Origin: Rhizobium sp. Leaf306
GTDB taxonomy: Bacteria > Pseudomonadota > Alphaproteobacteria > Rhizobiales > Rhizobiaceae
Assembly: GCF_001423425.1 (NCBI RefSeq)
Contig: NZ_LMNX01000001.1
Location: 516,970 to 580,969 of the forward strand
Direction: 5' to 3'
Length of the DNA: 64,000 nt
The translations under genes were made by a program, and so were the position numbers. Numbering within the stretch: position 1 is the stretch's first letter; each line of letters starts with the position of its first letter. Under the pieces are notes generated by a model. That model was given only the letters and a program-made list of their open reading frames with translations, was not told where the DNA came from and searched no databases. Below, in pieces: positions 39,024 through 47,513 of the stretch.

Positions 39024-39908
39024 ATGAGGAGCCTGACCCCAATTCGAACCACAACCGCAAACCTGTTGCTTGGTGCTGCCGTCTGCCTTGGATTGCAGAC
39101 GCCGGCGGCCGATGCTCTGGCGGAAATGACGCCCTGGGCCACCAACGAGGGCGGCCGCATGCGGATCGTCACCATGCCTCCAGAGCCCGATGGAACCGTG
39201 CGCGGGGCTCTGCAGATCGAGCCGAAGGATGGCTGGATCACCTATTGGAAAGAGCCGGGTGAAGCGGGCATTCCGCCGCAACTGACATTTTCGCGCGAAA
39301 GCGGGATCACCTCCCAGACGATGTCCTATCCGGTTCCAAAGCTGATCACCAACGGTGACGTTACCGACATCGGCTATGATCGCGCCGTGGCATTTCCGTT
39401 TGCGCTGAAGCTCGACAAGCCGACCAAGGCGGGGCAAGCCTCACAGGTCTTGCCGTTGGGGGCGGCAAGCATCGACGTTTCCGCGTTTATCGGCATTTGC
39501 CGCAATATCTGCATACCCTTCCAGGCCGAATTCTCTCTGCCGATGAAAGCGGTCCGGGGCACGCCGGTGGAAGAGGCAATGATCCTCAACGCCGCCAGCG
39601 CCGCACTCCCCTCGCCTCCGGCCAACGATTTCACCGTGACTGATTATGCGATGGTGAAGGGCGGGAAGGTTCTACGGCTGACGCTGCGGCTGCCGGACAG
39701 TGCGACCGCGCCGCCGCAGGTGGTGGTGACCGGTCCCGAGGGGCATGTGCTATTTGAAAGCGTCGATGCGAAGCGGCAGGGTCATGCCTATACGCTGGAT
39801 ATGCCGGTGGGAAAATTGCCTGACAATTACGACATCAGCGGCAAACGGTGGGGCATTCTGGCGACCAGCGGCAGTCGGTCCATGGAGACGTCCATCGTTT
39901 TCGACTGA
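39024..39908 (+). CDS. periplasmic DsbD N-terminal-domain-like protein
   Basis: A 294-residue exported protein with signal peptide (about 1-32, ending ADALA) and an immunoglobulin-like domain resembling the N-terminal domain of DsbD (PF11412): GALQIEPKDGWITYWKEPGEAGIPP, GDVTDIGY, and the paired cysteines in GICRNICIPFQAEF (cited in part). The CRNIC motif (C-X3-C) corresponds to the DsbD redox pair. There is no membrane or thioredoxin domain, so it is a stand-alone redox or copper-handling factor. Upstream of the peroxiredoxin gene. Confidence 0.85.
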   Translation: MRSLTPIRTTTANLLLGAAVCLGLQTPAADALAEMTPWATNEGGRMRIVTMPPEPDGTVRGALQIEPKDGWITYWKEPGEAGIPPQLTFSRESGITSQTMSYPVPKLITNGDVTDIGYDRAVAFPFALKLDKPTKAGQASQVLPLGAASIDVSAFIGICRNICIPFQAEFSLPMKAVRGTPVEEAMILNAASAALPSPPANDFTVTDYAMVKGGKVLRLTLRLPDSATAPPQVVVTGPEGHVLFESVDAKRQGHAYTLDMPVGKLPDNYDISGKRWGILATSGSRSMETSIVFD

Positions 39909-39926
39909 ACCTCCTCCCGTCTTCGC

Positions 39927-39954
39927 TTGCCTCTTGCCGACCGCGACCTATAGT
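39927..39954 (+). promoter_or_regulatory. predicted peroxiredoxin promoter
   Basis: TTGCCT (39927-39932), 16-bp spacer, TATAGT (39949-39954) preceded by CC, 38 bp upstream of the ATG. Confidence 0.45.
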
Positions 39955-39992
39955 TCCGCCGAACGGCAAACTTCAAGCCAACAGGAGATCCC

Positions 39993-40478
39993 ATGACCAT
40001 CGCTATCGGTGAAAAACTACCCAGTGCCACCTTCAAGGAAAAGACTGCTGACGGCCCGGTCGAGATCTCGACGGACGCGCTGTTTGCCGGCAAGAAAGTC
40101 GTGCTGTTTGCGGTACCCGGCGCCTTCACGCCCACCTGCACACTGAACCACCTGCCCGGCTATCTCGACAATCGCGACGCGCTGCTTGCCAAGGGTGTCG
40201 ACGACATCGCCGTCGTTGCCGTCAACGACTGGCATGTAATGGGCGCCTGGGCACAGCAGACCGGCGGCATGGACAAGATCCATTTTCTGGCCGACTGGGA
40301 CGGTGCCTTTACCAAGGCGATGGGCCTTGATGCCGATCTTTCCGCCGGCGGGCTTGGCGTGCGCTCCAAGCGCTACGCGATGCTGGTCGAGGACGGTGTG
40401 GTGAAGTCACTCGACATCGAGGAAAGCCCTGGCCAGGCCACCGTCTCGGGTGCCGACGCGATGCTGGAACGCCTCTAA
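39993..40478 (+). CDS. Prx5-type peroxiredoxin
   Basis: A 161-residue thiol peroxidase. The peroxidatic Cys is in PGAFTPTCTLNHLPG near residue 49, the Prx5 (type II, PMP20-like) consensus, with the Thr and downstream Arg (VRSKRYAMLVEDG) of the active site. The sequence has only this one Cys, so reduction probably needs an external thiol such as glutathione or glutaredoxin. It removes H2O2 and alkyl hydroperoxides in the cytoplasm. AGGAG is in front of the ATG. Confidence 0.95.
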   Translation: MTIAIGEKLPSATFKEKTADGPVEISTDALFAGKKVVLFAVPGAFTPTCTLNHLPGYLDNRDALLAKGVDDIAVVAVNDWHVMGAWAQQTGGMDKIHFLADWDGAFTKAMGLDADLSAGGLGVRSKRYAMLVEDGVVKSLDIEESPGQATVSGADAMLERL

Positions 40479-40505
40479 GTCAATTAGTATTCCATGAGAT
40501 CGTTT

Positions 40506-40523
40506 GAGGGGCTCATGCCCCTC
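40506..40523 (+). terminator. weak hairpin after peroxiredoxin
   Basis: GAGGGG-ctcatg-CCCCTC, 28 bp after the stop, followed by ATTCCCATT. Confidence 0.4.
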
Positions 40524-40547
40524 ATTCCCATTGCGCATGAGACGCTG

Positions 40548-40569
40548 CGAGGGGCTAGAGCCCGCCTCG
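40548..40569 (-). terminator. hairpin at the end of the Dabb gene
   Basis: CGAGG-ggct-ag-agccc-g-CCTCG with one bulge, 6 bp beyond the minus-strand stop at 40575. Confidence 0.35.
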
Positions 40570-40574
40570 AACCA

Positions 40575-40883
40575 TTACACTGCCATATCGAAAACCATCA
40601 GGCCCGACACGCCGCCATCGGATGCGGCGACAATTCGTTCGGCGACGGTAATATGGTCGGGATGGACGAGATAGGCGTCACGGCTTTCCAGCGTGTCGAA
40701 GGTGACGATGAAGCCGTCGAGGAAGCCGCCGTTCAGGCCTTCCGATGAGGCGTTCGGGCCGGACTTCACATCGACAATGCCGGGAATGAGCGTTTTGAGG
40801 CCGTGAACGGCGTCGTAGATTTCCTGCTTCTCTGCCGGCTGCAATGCAGTCTTGAAGCGCATGAAGACGCAATGAAGGATCAT
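40575..40883 (-). CDS. Dabb-family (stress-responsive A/B barrel) protein
   Basis: A 102-residue protein opening MILHCVFMRFKTALQPAEKQ and containing the Dabb pattern: a strand with a Phe-rich start, then GIVDVKSGPNASSEG, DGFIVTFDTLESRDAYLVHPDH. Dimeric ferredoxin-like barrels of this type include stress proteins and polyketide cyclases; the role here is unknown. ATG 40883 is chosen because it begins the conserved strand. It lies between the peroxiredoxin and rnhA genes. Confidence 0.85.
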   Translation of the reverse strand: MILHCVFMRFKTALQPAEKQEIYDAVHGLKTLIPGIVDVKSGPNASSEGLNGGFLDGFIVTFDTLESRDAYLVHPDHITVAERIVAASDGGVSGLMVFDMAV

Positions 40884-41004
40884 CGGTGGGTCCACCCTAT
40901 GGCTGTTCTGTATGGCGCGAAATCGTCGTGGAGCCTGCTTCAACGCTATGCCCGACGGGAAACCGCTTCGCACCTTTGCTGCAAACCACCCTCAAGAGCA
41001 ACCG

Positions 41005-41445
41005 CTACTTTCTCTTGAACGGCGCCATGCCGGTGCGGGCCAGTTCGTCGGCGCGTTCGTTTTCCGGATGGCCTGCATGGCCCTTGACCCAGTGCCACTT
41101 GACCTTGTGGCGCTGGTTGGCGACATCGAGCTGCTGCCACAGTTCACCGTTCTTCACCGGCTTCTTGTCGGCCGTCTTCCAGCCGTTTTTCTTCCAGCCG
41201 AAGATCCACTTGGAAATGCCGTCCATCACGTATTTGCTGTCGGTGTGAAGATCGACCTCGCACGTGTCCTTGAGCGCGTTGAGGGCGCTGATGGCCGCCA
41301 TGAGTTCCATGCGGTTGTTGGTCGTTTTGGCCTCGCCGCCGGACAGTTCCTTGGTGGTTTCGCCGTAACGCAGGATAGCGCCCCAGCCGCCCGGGCCGGG
41401 ATTGCCGGAACAGGCGCCGTCGGTGAAAATGTCGACCTGTTTCAT
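41005..41445 (-). CDS. rnhA: ribonuclease HI
   Basis: A 146-residue RNase H removing RNA from RNA-DNA hybrids. The four catalytic carboxylates are visible: D9 ([12 protein letters not shown]), E47 (NNRMELMA), D69 (LHTDSKYV) and D133 (ERADELA). The basic handle [20 protein letters not shown] is present. The ATG overlaps the thrB stop by four bases, so it is the second gene of a thrB-rnhA pair. Confidence 0.97.
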   Translation of the reverse strand: MKQVDIFTDGACSGNPGPGGWGAILRYGETTKELSGGEAKTTNNRMELMAAISALNALKDTCEVDLHTDSKYVMDGISKWIFGWKKNGWKTADKKPVKNGELWQQLDVANQRHKVKWHWVKGHAGHPENERADELARTGMAPFKRK

Positions 41446-42407
41446 GATGTCAGTCCATAATCTGCAGCAGAGGAAATGCCGCGGTGGAACCGCAGCTTGT
41501 GGAGGTATTCGAGCGGATCCTTCTTGACCACCAGCGCGCCCTCGGGCGTCGTCAGCCAGTCATAGAGCCGGGTGAGGAAGAAGCGCAGGGCCGAGCCGCG
41601 GGCAAGCACCGGCAATGCGGCGATCTCCGCATCAGACAGTGGCCGGACGCTGCGATATCCTTCCAGCATCGCCATACCCTTCTCAACGTTATAGCTGCCG
41701 TCCGCTTCGAAGCACCAGGCATTGAGGCAGATGGATACGTCGTAGGCGAGCAGGTCGTTGCAGGCGAAATAGAAGTCGATCAGGCCCGACAGTTCGTCGC
41801 CGAGGAAGAAGACGTTGTCCTGAAACAGATCCGCATGGATGACACCCGCCGGCAGATCCTTCGGCCAATGGGCGGCGAGAAATTCCAGTTCCGAGGTGAT
41901 CTCGTCCTGCAGCCCCGTTTCGACCTCATCGGCACGGTCTGCGGATTTCTCCCACAGGACCTTCCAGCCGTCGAACGACAGTGCGTTGGGGCGCTTGATC
42001 TCGAAGCCTTCGCCGGCCAGATGCATCTGCGCCAGCGCCTTGCCGACCTCGCGGCAGTGCCTCGCCTCCGGCCGTCTCAGCCACATGCCCTCGAGAAACG
42101 AGATGAGGGCCGCCGGCCGGGTCGAGAGTTCGCCTAGCAACTGCCCGTCGCGGCGTGGCAAAGGCAGCGGGCAGGACAGACCCCGATCGGCCAGGTGCTG
42201 CATCAGGCCCAGAAAGAACGGCAGGTCGGATTTCTCGACGCGCTTTTCATACAGCGTCAGGATCAGCGGCTCGCGGGTTGTGTGCAGCAGGAAATTCGAG
42301 TTCTCGACGCCCTCGGCAATGCCCTTGTAGGACGTGAGCTCCCCGACATTATATTCGGCCAGGAACCGGTTCAGGTCGATTTCGGTGATATCGGTATAGA
42401 CGGCCAA
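41442..42407 (-). CDS. thrB: homoserine kinase (APH-like ThrB)
   Basis: A 321-residue kinase of the aminoglycoside-phosphotransferase fold used for homoserine in alphaproteobacteria. It has the N-lobe [21 protein letters not shown] (cited in part), the catalytic loop [13 protein letters not shown] with the HxDxxxxN core, and the metal site LIDFYFA. It makes O-phosphohomoserine for ThrC. The start is a TTG at 42407; the peptide [16 protein letters not shown] from there matches the family N-terminus. Followed by rnhA with an ATGA overlap. Confidence 0.95.
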   Translation of the reverse strand: MAVYTDITEIDLNRFLAEYNVGELTSYKGIAEGVENSNFLLHTTREPLILTLYEKRVEKSDLPFFLGLMQHLADRGLSCPLPLPRRDGQLLGELSTRPAALISFLEGMWLRRPEARHCREVGKALAQMHLAGEGFEIKRPNALSFDGWKVLWEKSADRADEVETGLQDEITSELEFLAAHWPKDLPAGVIHADLFQDNVFFLGDELSGLIDFYFACNDLLAYDVSICLNAWCFEADGSYNVEKGMAMLEGYRSVRPLSDAEIAALPVLARGSALRFFLTRLYDWLTTPEGALVVKKDPLEYLHKLRFHRGISSAADYGLTS

Positions 42408-42739
42408 GATTTCGTCCCGCTGATGATCGTTGCGCTGGATCTCTTCCTAGAGCGTTTACTGGCCAGATTGAAGCCTGCTGTTGGCTCAAAAGGGGTCGAA
42501 TGGTCGCCTTTGCCCTGATGAAAATCTGCCCCGGCAGATCGCTTCAATCCGGGCCGTGAACTCAAAAACGGCTATCGGTACCGATGAAACCATCGATAGA
42601 TGCGGTGTCAGACATTTTGCAGACATATCCCCAAATTCAGGTCGGGAAAAATTTACGCCGACAATGCTGGCGTAGACAAACAATATAGCGAACCATCGAC
42701 CGGTACTGCTTAAAATCGGAAAAATTGGCGAGTGATTCG
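42408..42739. other. intergenic region without a convincing gene
   Basis: This 332-bp stretch is less GC-rich than its neighbours. It contains one perfect hairpin, ATCTGCC-cc-GGCAGAT (42524-42539). Two short ORFs (64 and 65 codons on opposite strands) overlap here but have no Shine-Dalgarno or protein-like composition. The thrB promoter should lie near 42410-42480 on the minus strand, but no clear boxes stand out. Confidence 0.5.
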
Positions 42740-43120
42740 ATGTTGATCCCGGGTCTGACTAACGTCTATCTTATCGGAATAGTCGGACTAGAATTTCTAA
42801 CGATATGCGCTCGAGTGCTTGGCTATGGCCCCGCATTTGCTGCCTTTGGCAGCATGGCTGTTGCTGCCGTCGCATACTTTCATCTGACGCTGGTAAAGAC
42901 CAAAGTCCGCCCTTTTGTCGGAAGCTTGCGTGATGAGGATCGTCGCGCGGAGATGAGATGGCTGGTCGTCATCGCTCCGATTTTCATCATGTGGATCAAC
43001 TCGGTTCCTATCTCCGGAAAATTCCCGATAGATTACGCGGTCGATATCTGGAAATCGGTATTCTTTATAGCGGTAATGGTCTGGTGTCTTGTTGAGGGCG
43101 CAATCAGGATCCGCTTCTAG
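42740..43120 (+). CDS. hypothetical integral membrane protein
   Basis: A 126-residue protein with three or four hydrophobic helices (about residues 8-28, 32-52, 77-95 and 103-122) and a basic cytoplasmic loop (KTKVRPFVGSLRDEDRRAEMR). ATG 42740 has GGCGAG 7 bp upstream; a TTG at 42725 is a weaker alternative. I recognise no family. It is the only plus-strand gene inside the otherwise minus-strand thrB-to-ctaC block and its flanks are relatively AT-rich, so it may be a late insertion. It converges on ispH, ending 45 bp from the ispH stop. Confidence 0.6.
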   Translation: MLIPGLTNVYLIGIVGLEFLTICARVLGYGPAFAAFGSMAVAAVAYFHLTLVKTKVRPFVGSLRDEDRRAEMRWLVVIAPIFIMWINSVPISGKFPIDYAVDIWKSVFFIAVMVWCLVEGAIRIRF

Positions 43121-43165
43121 TGTCCACGCCGACTTGGCCGGTGCTTCGCTAGAGCCGGAAGCGGT

Positions 43166-44191
43166 TCATCCAGCGGAGAGAGGGCGCTCGCCGTTGACCC
43201 AGGCCATGTCTTCGATGGTGAGGGGGACGGAGCGGAGTTCGCGGTTGACGAGGAAGTTTTCGGTTTCCTCGGCGGTGATCGCAAGCTCGATTTCGGCCGA
43301 AAACCTCTGCTTGAAGGCTTCGATGATTTCGTCGACGATGACTTCCGGGGCAGAGGCGCCGGCGGATAGGCCGAGCGTCTGGATCTGGCCGATCTCATCC
43401 CAGTTCAGCTCGGAGGCGCGCTGCACCAGGATCGAGCGTCTGGCGCCGGCCCGCAGAGCGACTTCGACGAGACGCTTGGAGTTCGACGAGTTCGGTGCGC
43501 CGACCACGATGAAGAGATCGCAGCCGGGTGCTGCCTCTTTCACCGCTTCCTGGCGGTTGGTGGTGGCGTAGCAGATACTGTCGGCGGCCGGTGCCGTCAG
43601 GTTCGGAAAACGTTCCTGCAGCTTGGCGATGACGCCCGCGGTATCGTCCACCGACAGCGTCGTCTGGGTGACGTAACCGAGATTGTCAGGATCGGCGGGG
43701 ATATAGGCTTCGGCATCGGCGATCGTGTCGACGAGCGAGACTGTGCCTTCCGGCAACTGGCCCATTGTGCCGATCACTTCCGGATGTCCAGCATGGCCGA
43801 TCAGCACCACATGGCGGCCAAGCCGCTGGTGGCGCATCGCCTGCTTGTGGACTTTTGAGACGAGCGGGCATGTGGCATCGAGATAGAACAGGTTGCGGGC
43901 CTGCGCATCCTCGGGCACCGATTTCGGCACGCCATGGGCGGAAAACACGACCGGCTGCTGGCGATGCTCGGCCGGGATCTCGTCCAGTTCCTCGACGAAG
44001 ACGGCGCCCTTGGCTTCCAGTCCTTCGACGACATAGCGATTGTGGACGATCTCGTGGCGGACATAGACCGGCGCGCCATAGGCTTTCAGCGCCAGCACGA
44101 CGATCTGGATTGCCCGATCGACGCCGGCGCAAAAGCCGCGCGGACCGCAGAGGCGGATCGTGAGAGCCGGTTTTGTGACCTGGATGTTCAT
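43166..44191 (-). CDS. ispH: 4-hydroxy-3-methylbut-2-enyl diphosphate reductase
   Basis: A 341-residue iron-sulfur enzyme, the last step of the MEP isoprenoid pathway. The three cluster cysteines are C21 ([13 protein letters not shown]), C108 (DATCPLV) and C207 ([11 protein letters not shown]); the catalytic Glu region EIVHN and the [11 protein letters not shown] loop are present. Length and start ([15 protein letters not shown]) are normal. Downstream of SURF1 on the same strand, spaced by about 72 bp, so it may share the SURF1 transcript. Confidence 0.97.
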   Translation of the reverse strand: MNIQVTKPALTIRLCGPRGFCAGVDRAIQIVVLALKAYGAPVYVRHEIVHNRYVVEGLEAKGAVFVEELDEIPAEHRQQPVVFSAHGVPKSVPEDAQARNLFYLDATCPLVSKVHKQAMRHQRLGRHVVLIGHAGHPEVIGTMGQLPEGTVSLVDTIADAEAYIPADPDNLGYVTQTTLSVDDTAGVIAKLQERFPNLTAPAADSICYATTNRQEAVKEAAPGCDLFIVVGAPNSSNSKRLVEVALRAGARRSILVQRASELNWDEIGQIQTLGLSAGASAPEVIVDEIIEAFKQRFSAEIELAITAEETENFLVNRELRSVPLTIEDMAWVNGERPLSAG

Positions 44192-44263
44192 GTCGCTTCC
44201 GTAAGCCGTTGCAGCCCCCCATATAGGCGAGCCCGCTTCGCGACGCCAAGAAAAAAGTGACGG

Positions 44264-45040
44264 CTATGGCGTCGCAGGCTTGGCACGGCGCCACCATGCG
44301 CCGATGACGACCGCCACCAGTGCCGCTGCGAGCCCGTACCACGTGAAGGCATATTGGAGATGGCTGTTGGGGAGATAGAACTGGGTGACGCCGCCCTTCG
44401 GCCAGCCGCCGGGATTTTGAACCTGGGCATCCACATCGACAAAGAACGGCAGGGTTTTGGCCGGATCGAGACCTGATGACGACGCCATGACGTCGAGATC
44501 CTTCCAAAAGAAGATGTTCTTGGCGATATCGTTGTCGGGCACGATAGAAGATGGCTTTTGCGCCAGACGGCTGCGGGCATAGCCGGTCAGCCGCTGCTCG
44601 CCCGTGACTTCGCCGGCCGTGCGCGTCGATACCTGTTTCATCTCGTAGGGAATGAAACCGCGATTGACGAGGATTGCGCGGCCATCGGAAAGGATTAGCG
44701 GCGTGTAGACGTAAAAACCGGTCTGGCCCTGGAACGTGGCGAAGAAATGCCGCTCTTTCGTGTGGTCGAATGTGCCAGACAGCGCGACGCGGCGGTATTC
44801 CATATCGCCGCCACTTGCGGCGAGCCGTTCGATGTCTGCAAGCGGCACAGGATCCGCGCTGCGTCGCTCGGCGATATCGGCGAGCAGGCCTTCCTTCCAG
44901 TGCAGGCGTTCCATCTGCCAGGTGCCGAGAGCAAGGAGGATGGCAAGCGAGGCGAGGATGAGGGTGATCGTGGCGATGGAGCGCACAAGACTGCGGGAGC
45001 GCCTTGAAGAGGCCGGTTGTCGCTCGGTCAACTGATGCAT
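44264..45040 (-). CDS. SURF1-family cytochrome c oxidase assembly protein
   Basis: A 258-residue inner-membrane protein with the SURF1 layout: one transmembrane helix near the N-terminus (about 21-42, including LGTWQMERLHWKEGL), a large periplasmic domain with YTPLILSDGRAILVNRGFIP, and a second helix near the C-terminus (about 228-248, HLQYAFTWYGLAAALVAVVI, cited in part). It helps insert heme into oxidase subunit I. ATG 45040 lies one base after the stop of the higA-like gene, so its translation is probably coupled to that antitoxin gene. Confidence 0.93.
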   Translation of the reverse strand: MHQLTERQPASSRRSRSLVRSIATITLILASLAILLALGTWQMERLHWKEGLLADIAERRSADPVPLADIERLAASGGDMEYRRVALSGTFDHTKERHFFATFQGQTGFYVYTPLILSDGRAILVNRGFIPYEMKQVSTRTAGEVTGEQRLTGYARSRLAQKPSSIVPDNDIAKNIFFWKDLDVMASSSGLDPAKTLPFFVDVDAQVQNPGGWPKGGVTQFYLPNSHLQYAFTWYGLAAALVAVVIGAWWRRAKPATP

Positions 45041-45041
45041 G

Positions 45042-45335
45042 CTAGACCAGCTCGATACGGAGATTGCGGCCGACAGCTGTCGCAGCACGGCGCAAGGTCA
45101 AAAGGGTGACCGAGGGATTGTTCGGGTCGAGCAATCGATCAAGCTGCTGACGGCTGGAATTCATCCGCTCGGCCATAGCAGTCTTCGTGAGGCCTTCCTG
45201 TTGCATGGCCGCCCGTAACTGGTCGGCAATCACCTGTTTCAGGGCAATCGTCTCGGTTTCCTCCAGCAGGCCATCGGCTTCAAGGAAATCGTCGAAAGTC
45301 TCTGTCCTGTCGATATAGCCCTTTTGCTCCGTCAT
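45042..45335 (-). CDS. higA: HigA-type XRE antitoxin
   Basis: A 97-residue protein with a helix-turn-helix in the second half: LTKTAMAERMNSSRQQLDRLLDP (cited in part), then SVTLLTLRRAATAVGRNLRI. The sequence LDRLLDPNNPSVTLLTL is typical of HigA-like/XRE antitoxins paired with phage Gp49-like toxins. The ATG overlaps the higB stop (ATGA). It likely represses its own operon by binding the palindrome at 45693-45710 and neutralises HigB. Its stop is one base before the SURF1 start. Confidence 0.85.
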   Translation of the reverse strand: MTEQKGYIDRTETFDDFLEADGLLEETETIALKQVIADQLRAAMQQEGLTKTAMAERMNSSRQQLDRLLDPNNPSVTLLTLRRAATAVGRNLRIELV

Positions 45336-45682
45336 AGTTCCACATCCCGTTTTCGTGCCAGCGCGAGGTCAAGATCCTGAGCCGGTGTCTTCTGGGTCTT
45401 CTTTTCAAAGCCGTGGAGAAGGATCATCTCACCCTCGTGAATGAAAAAGATCACCCGTGCGATGCGCCCGCCGGAGAGGTTGGTCCGAACTTCCCACAGT
45501 CCATTTCCGAGAGAGCGGCAATAGGGCATGCCCAACGGCCAGCCAAACTCGACCCTTTGGATATCGATACCGATCTGCCGCCTGTCTTCTCTCGTGAGAT
45601 CCATCAGCCAATCGCGCACCGGCCTGCGCCCGTGTGCGGTCGCGTAGAACCTTCCGACGATCTTTTTCGGCAAATCCGTCAT
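45332..45682 (-). CDS. higB: HigB-type (phage Gp49-like) toxin
   Basis: A 116-residue RelE-fold RNase toxin of the phage-derived Gp49/HigB-1 group: RPVRDWLMDLTREDRRQIG, PLGMPYCRSLGNGLWEVRTNL and RVIFFIHEGEMILLHGFEKKTQKTP (each cited in part). The Lys-rich HGFEKKTQKT segment is the family's catalytic C-terminal region. ATG 45682 begins MTDLPKKIVGRF; the predicted transcription start lies only a few bases upstream, so the mRNA may be nearly leaderless. First gene of higBA and, by coupling, of SURF1. Confidence 0.87.
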   Translation of the reverse strand: MTDLPKKIVGRFYATAHGRRPVRDWLMDLTREDRRQIGIDIQRVEFGWPLGMPYCRSLGNGLWEVRTNLSGGRIARVIFFIHEGEMILLHGFEKKTQKTPAQDLDLALARKRDVEL

Positions 45683-45690
45683 CACGGCGC

Positions 45691-45719
45691 ATTGTACCAA
45701 TTTTGGTACACTTTCGCAA
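45691..45719 (-). promoter_or_regulatory. higBA promoter with embedded operator palindrome
   Basis: Minus strand: -35 TTGCGA (45719-45714), 17-bp spacer, -10 TACAAT (45696-45691). The 18-bp palindrome TGTACCAA-AA-TTGGTACA as read on this strand (45710-45693) fills the spacer and part of the -10, which suits HigA autorepression. The predicted +1 near 45684 is only about two bases from the higB ATG. Confidence 0.75.
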
Positions 45720-45746
45720 CAAAAAAGGGCGGCATCGGCCGCCCTT
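45719..45746 (-). terminator. rho-independent terminator of the ctaE operon
   Basis: Nine-bp perfect stem AAGGGCGGC/GCCGCCCTT with ATCG loop; on the minus strand it runs into a stretch of six or more T. It lies 18 bp beyond the ctaE stop and directly before the higBA promoter, so it separates the oxidase genes from higBA-SURF1. Confidence 0.9.
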
Positions 45747-45763
45747 CGAAGTGTCGTTTGTTC

Positions 45764-46639
45764 TCAATGCGCCAGCGGTGCGCCCCAGCCGCCCCAGATG
45801 TAGATGGAGAAGAACAGGAACAGCCAGACGACGTCGACGAAGTGCCAGTACCAGGCGGCTGCTTCGAAGCCGAAGTGTTTTTCCGAGGTGAAGCCGCCGT
45901 TCATGGCTCTGATGAGGCAGACCAGCAGGAAGATGGTGCCGACCAGAACGTGGAAACCGTGGAAGCCGGTGGCCATGAAGAACGTGGCGCCATAGATCGA
46001 ATTGGCGAATTCGAACGGGGCGTGGGCATATTCGTAGGCCTGCACGAACGAGAACAGCACGCCGAGTGCGACTGTCAGCGACAGGCCGGTGACGAGGCCC
46101 TTGCGATCGTTGTGCAACAGCGCGTGGTGAGCCCAGGTGACGCAGGTGCCCGACAGCAGCAGGATGATCGTGTTATAGAGCGGCAGATGCCATGGATCGA
46201 GAACCTCGATGCCCTTTGGCGGCCATTGTCCCCCGAGAACCTGTGTTCGGGACGCCTGGATTGCCTCGTTGGCATAAAGGCTTGCATCGAAAAAGGCCCA
46301 GAACCAGGCGACGAAGAACATCACTTCCGACGCGATGAACATGATCATGCCATAGCGCAGATGCAGCGACACGACGCGCGTATGGGCGCCCGCATTGCCT
46401 TCCTTGATCGTATCCGACCACCAACCGATCATCACATAGATGACGATCGCGAGCCCGATGAAGAAGACCCATGGCGTTGCCAGGTTCATGCCGAAAATGT
46501 GGAATTCCGAACCCTTCAGGTAGCGCATGTATCCGACGCCACCGAACGCCATGACGAAGGCGCCGATCGAGGCGAGAAGCGGCCAAGGGCTGGGGTCGAT
46601 AATATGATAATCGTGGTTCTTCTGGTGCGCTTCTGCCAT
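45764..46639 (-). CDS. ctaE: cytochrome c oxidase subunit III
   Basis: A 291-residue protein with seven transmembrane helices. Signature stretches: [20 protein letters not shown] at the start, then [39 protein letters not shown], and [13 protein letters not shown] and [14 protein letters not shown] at the end (all cited in part or within length). ATG 46639 follows GGGAGGGG. Part of the aa3-type oxidase made with CtaC and CtaD in the inner membrane. Confidence 0.97.
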   Translation of the reverse strand: MAEAHQKNHDYHIIDPSPWPLLASIGAFVMAFGGVGYMRYLKGSEFHIFGMNLATPWVFFIGLAIVIYVMIGWWSDTIKEGNAGAHTRVVSLHLRYGMIMFIASEVMFFVAWFWAFFDASLYANEAIQASRTQVLGGQWPPKGIEVLDPWHLPLYNTIILLLSGTCVTWAHHALLHNDRKGLVTGLSLTVALGVLFSFVQAYEYAHAPFEFANSIYGATFFMATGFHGFHVLVGTIFLLVCLIRAMNGGFTSEKHFGFEAAAWYWHFVDVVWLFLFFSIYIWGGWGAPLAH

Positions 46640-46702
46640 GCCTGCCCCTCCCAAGGGTGCTTACCGCAAGTGTTCCACCCGCCAAAAAACGGCGGGCCAA
46701 TT

Positions 46703-47347
46703 CTAAAGCTTACTGCCCGTATCCTGCACTTCATTCCGCAAGGCCGCAACCGGCTTTGGCGGCGGCTCCTTGCCGGGATAGAAGGTGTAGGACAGGGTAA
46801 TGGTCTTGATGTTCTTCGTCTCGTTCGCCTTGACGATCTCGGGATCGACGAAGAAGACGACCGGCATATCGATCGTCTGGCCCGGCTGCAGCGTCTGTTC
46901 CGTGAAGCAGAAGCACTGGACCTTGTTGAAATAGACCGCCGCCTCCATGGGGGTGACGTTGAAGACCGCGGTTCCAGTCGTCGCCACCGGAGAACGGTTC
47001 TTCGCGGTAAAGGACACCTGCCCGGTCTCGCCGATCTTCAGTTCCACCGGTTTCGACGGTTTGAAATCCCAGTTCAGGCCGGGCGACACGTTGGCATCGA
47101 ACGTGACCTTGATGGTCTTGTCGAGGATCGTATCGGAATATTGCTCGCTGCGCTGGGTGGTGCCGTTATAGCCGGTTACCTGACAGAAGAGGCGGTAGAG
47201 CGGAACGGACGCATAGGCGGCGCCCACCATGCAGGTGACGAACACAGCGCAACCGGCAAAGATCGCGGCATTGCTGACCCGCTTTGCCTGACCATGGCCC
47301 GGCCGCTGGGCGTTGCCCTGACCATTCCCGTGAACCTCTCCTCCCAT
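46703..47347 (-). CDS. ctaG: cytochrome c oxidase copper chaperone CtaG (Cox11)
   Basis: A 214-residue membrane-anchored protein that delivers copper to the CuB site of subunit I. One transmembrane helix (about 26-46) precedes the periplasmic immunoglobulin-like domain with the copper-binding [10 protein letters not shown] motif and YFNKVQ just before it; the beginning [17 protein letters not shown] is the Cox11 signature. ATG 47347 is preceded by GGAGGAGG. Between the small coxF-like gene and ctaE. Confidence 0.97.
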   Translation of the reverse strand: MGGEVHGNGQGNAQRPGHGQAKRVSNAAIFAGCAVFVTCMVGAAYASVPLYRLFCQVTGYNGTTQRSEQYSDTILDKTIKVTFDANVSPGLNWDFKPSKPVELKIGETGQVSFTAKNRSPVATTGTAVFNVTPMEAAVYFNKVQCFCFTEQTLQPGQTIDMPVVFFVDPEIVKANETKNIKTITLSYTFYPGKEPPPKPVAALRNEVQDTGSKL

Positions 47348-47372
47348 GTGCCTCCTCCTCAAGCTTTCTGGG

Positions 47373-47513
47373 TCAGTTGCCGACGCCGCCGACTTTGACC
47401 AGCGTCATCACGTAGAAAAGGACGACCAGCCCTGCGAGGACCAGTCCCAGCGCCACATTTCTGTTGCGGCGGGACTTTTTCTGGGCGTCGTTGAGCTTGA
47501 CGGTGTCAATCAT
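47373..47513 (-). CDS. small membrane protein in the oxidase operon (CoxF-like)
   Basis: Only 46 codons. The peptide starts [19 protein letters not shown], then a single transmembrane helix (about residues 20-38) and ends VKVGGVGN. The ATG overlaps the ctaB stop (ATGA). In rhizobial and other alphaproteobacterial cta operons a gene of this length and form is regularly found between ctaB and ctaG and is called CoxF or a putative oxidase assembly factor; its function is not established. Confidence 0.85.
   Translation of the reverse strand: MIDTVKLNDAQKKSRRNRNVALGLVLAGLVVLFYVMTLVKVGGVGN

Noticed and set aside
42481..42683. Two overlapping short ORFs (64 and 65 codons) between thrB and the membrane-protein gene
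   Set aside because: No ribosome-binding site and no convincing composition on either strand.
45413..47398. 661-codon frame antisense to ctaE and ctaG
   Set aside because: Covers several confidently identified genes on the other strand and shows no protein family features.
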